DNA of 5,536 nucleotides, from NCBI GenBank assembly GCA_937891565.1, contig CALAHA010000346.1:1-5536 (forward strand), given 5' to 3'. A program made the translations under genes and the position numbers. This document shows positions 5,508 to 5,536 of the stretch, piece by piece. The notes below the pieces were generated by a model. It was not told the DNA's origin. It made no database searches and saw only the letters and a program-made list of their open reading frames with translations. The first letter of the stretch is position 1. Each line of letters starts with the position of its first letter. Origin of the DNA: an uncultured Ilumatobacter sp. Its GTDB lineage: Bacteria; Actinomycetota; Acidimicrobiia; Acidimicrobiales; Ilumatobacteraceae.

Positions 5508-5536
5508 ATGTTCGCAGCACGGATCGACGAGTTGGC
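5508..5536 (+). CDS. Start of a truncated gene, unidentified (possibly DUF222/13E12 type)
   Basis: An ATG right after the extended -10 opens a frame that reads MFAARIDEL before the window ends. Nine residues are too few to identify a family. The upstream LexA-like box and leaderless promoter make a DUF222/13E12 HNH-type protein a guess: several members of this family in M. tuberculosis are, as I recall, LexA-controlled. That is inference from context only. The gene would form its own transcription unit, separate from the lipoate cluster. Confidence 0.4.

Overview
The window is high-GC DNA, dense with plus-strand genes, and looks like the chromosome of an actinobacterium. The lipoyl synthase part carries the VARDDL variant that I recall from mycobacterial LipA. 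The gene order E2, lipB, lipA matches the M. tuberculosis dlaT-lipB-lipA neighbourhood as I remember it. Codon use and overall style would fit the class Acidimicrobiia (Ilumatobacter-like), but that placement is inference.

Layout. Positions 1-510 hold a small membrane-anchored protein of unknown function. Positions 511-625 are a spacer with a 12-base tandem repeat and a possible promoter whose predicted start of transcription falls on the next start codon. Positions 626-2056 encode dihydrolipoamide dehydrogenase (E3). After a 58-base gap with a good ribosome binding site, 2115-3452 encodes the E2 acyltransferase of a 2-oxo acid dehydrogenase complex. Overlapping its stop codon by 4 bases, 3449-5200 is one uninterrupted frame encoding an octanoyltransferase (LipB) fused to a lipoyl synthase (LipA). 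A GC-rich hairpin follows. Positions 5201-5507 contain no convincing gene, but they hold inverted repeats that could form a branched RNA, a LexA-like box and an extended -10 promoter. A new reading frame starts at 5508 and runs off the window.

How the genes work together. The E2 lipoyl domain carries a lysine (K42) that must be lipoylated. The LipB half would transfer octanoate from acyl carrier protein to that lysine. The LipA half would insert two sulfurs to make lipoate. E2 uses the lipoyl arm to move acyl groups, and Lpd re-oxidises the arm with NAD+. The block therefore contains an enzyme pair and the machinery that makes its cofactor. The E1 subunit is not in the window.

Most notable points: (1) the LipB-LipA fusion with both sets of catalytic and cluster-binding residues intact; (2) a perfect 31-base palindrome just inside the start of that fusion, in frame and translated; (3) a LexA-like box and leaderless-type promoter before the truncated last gene.
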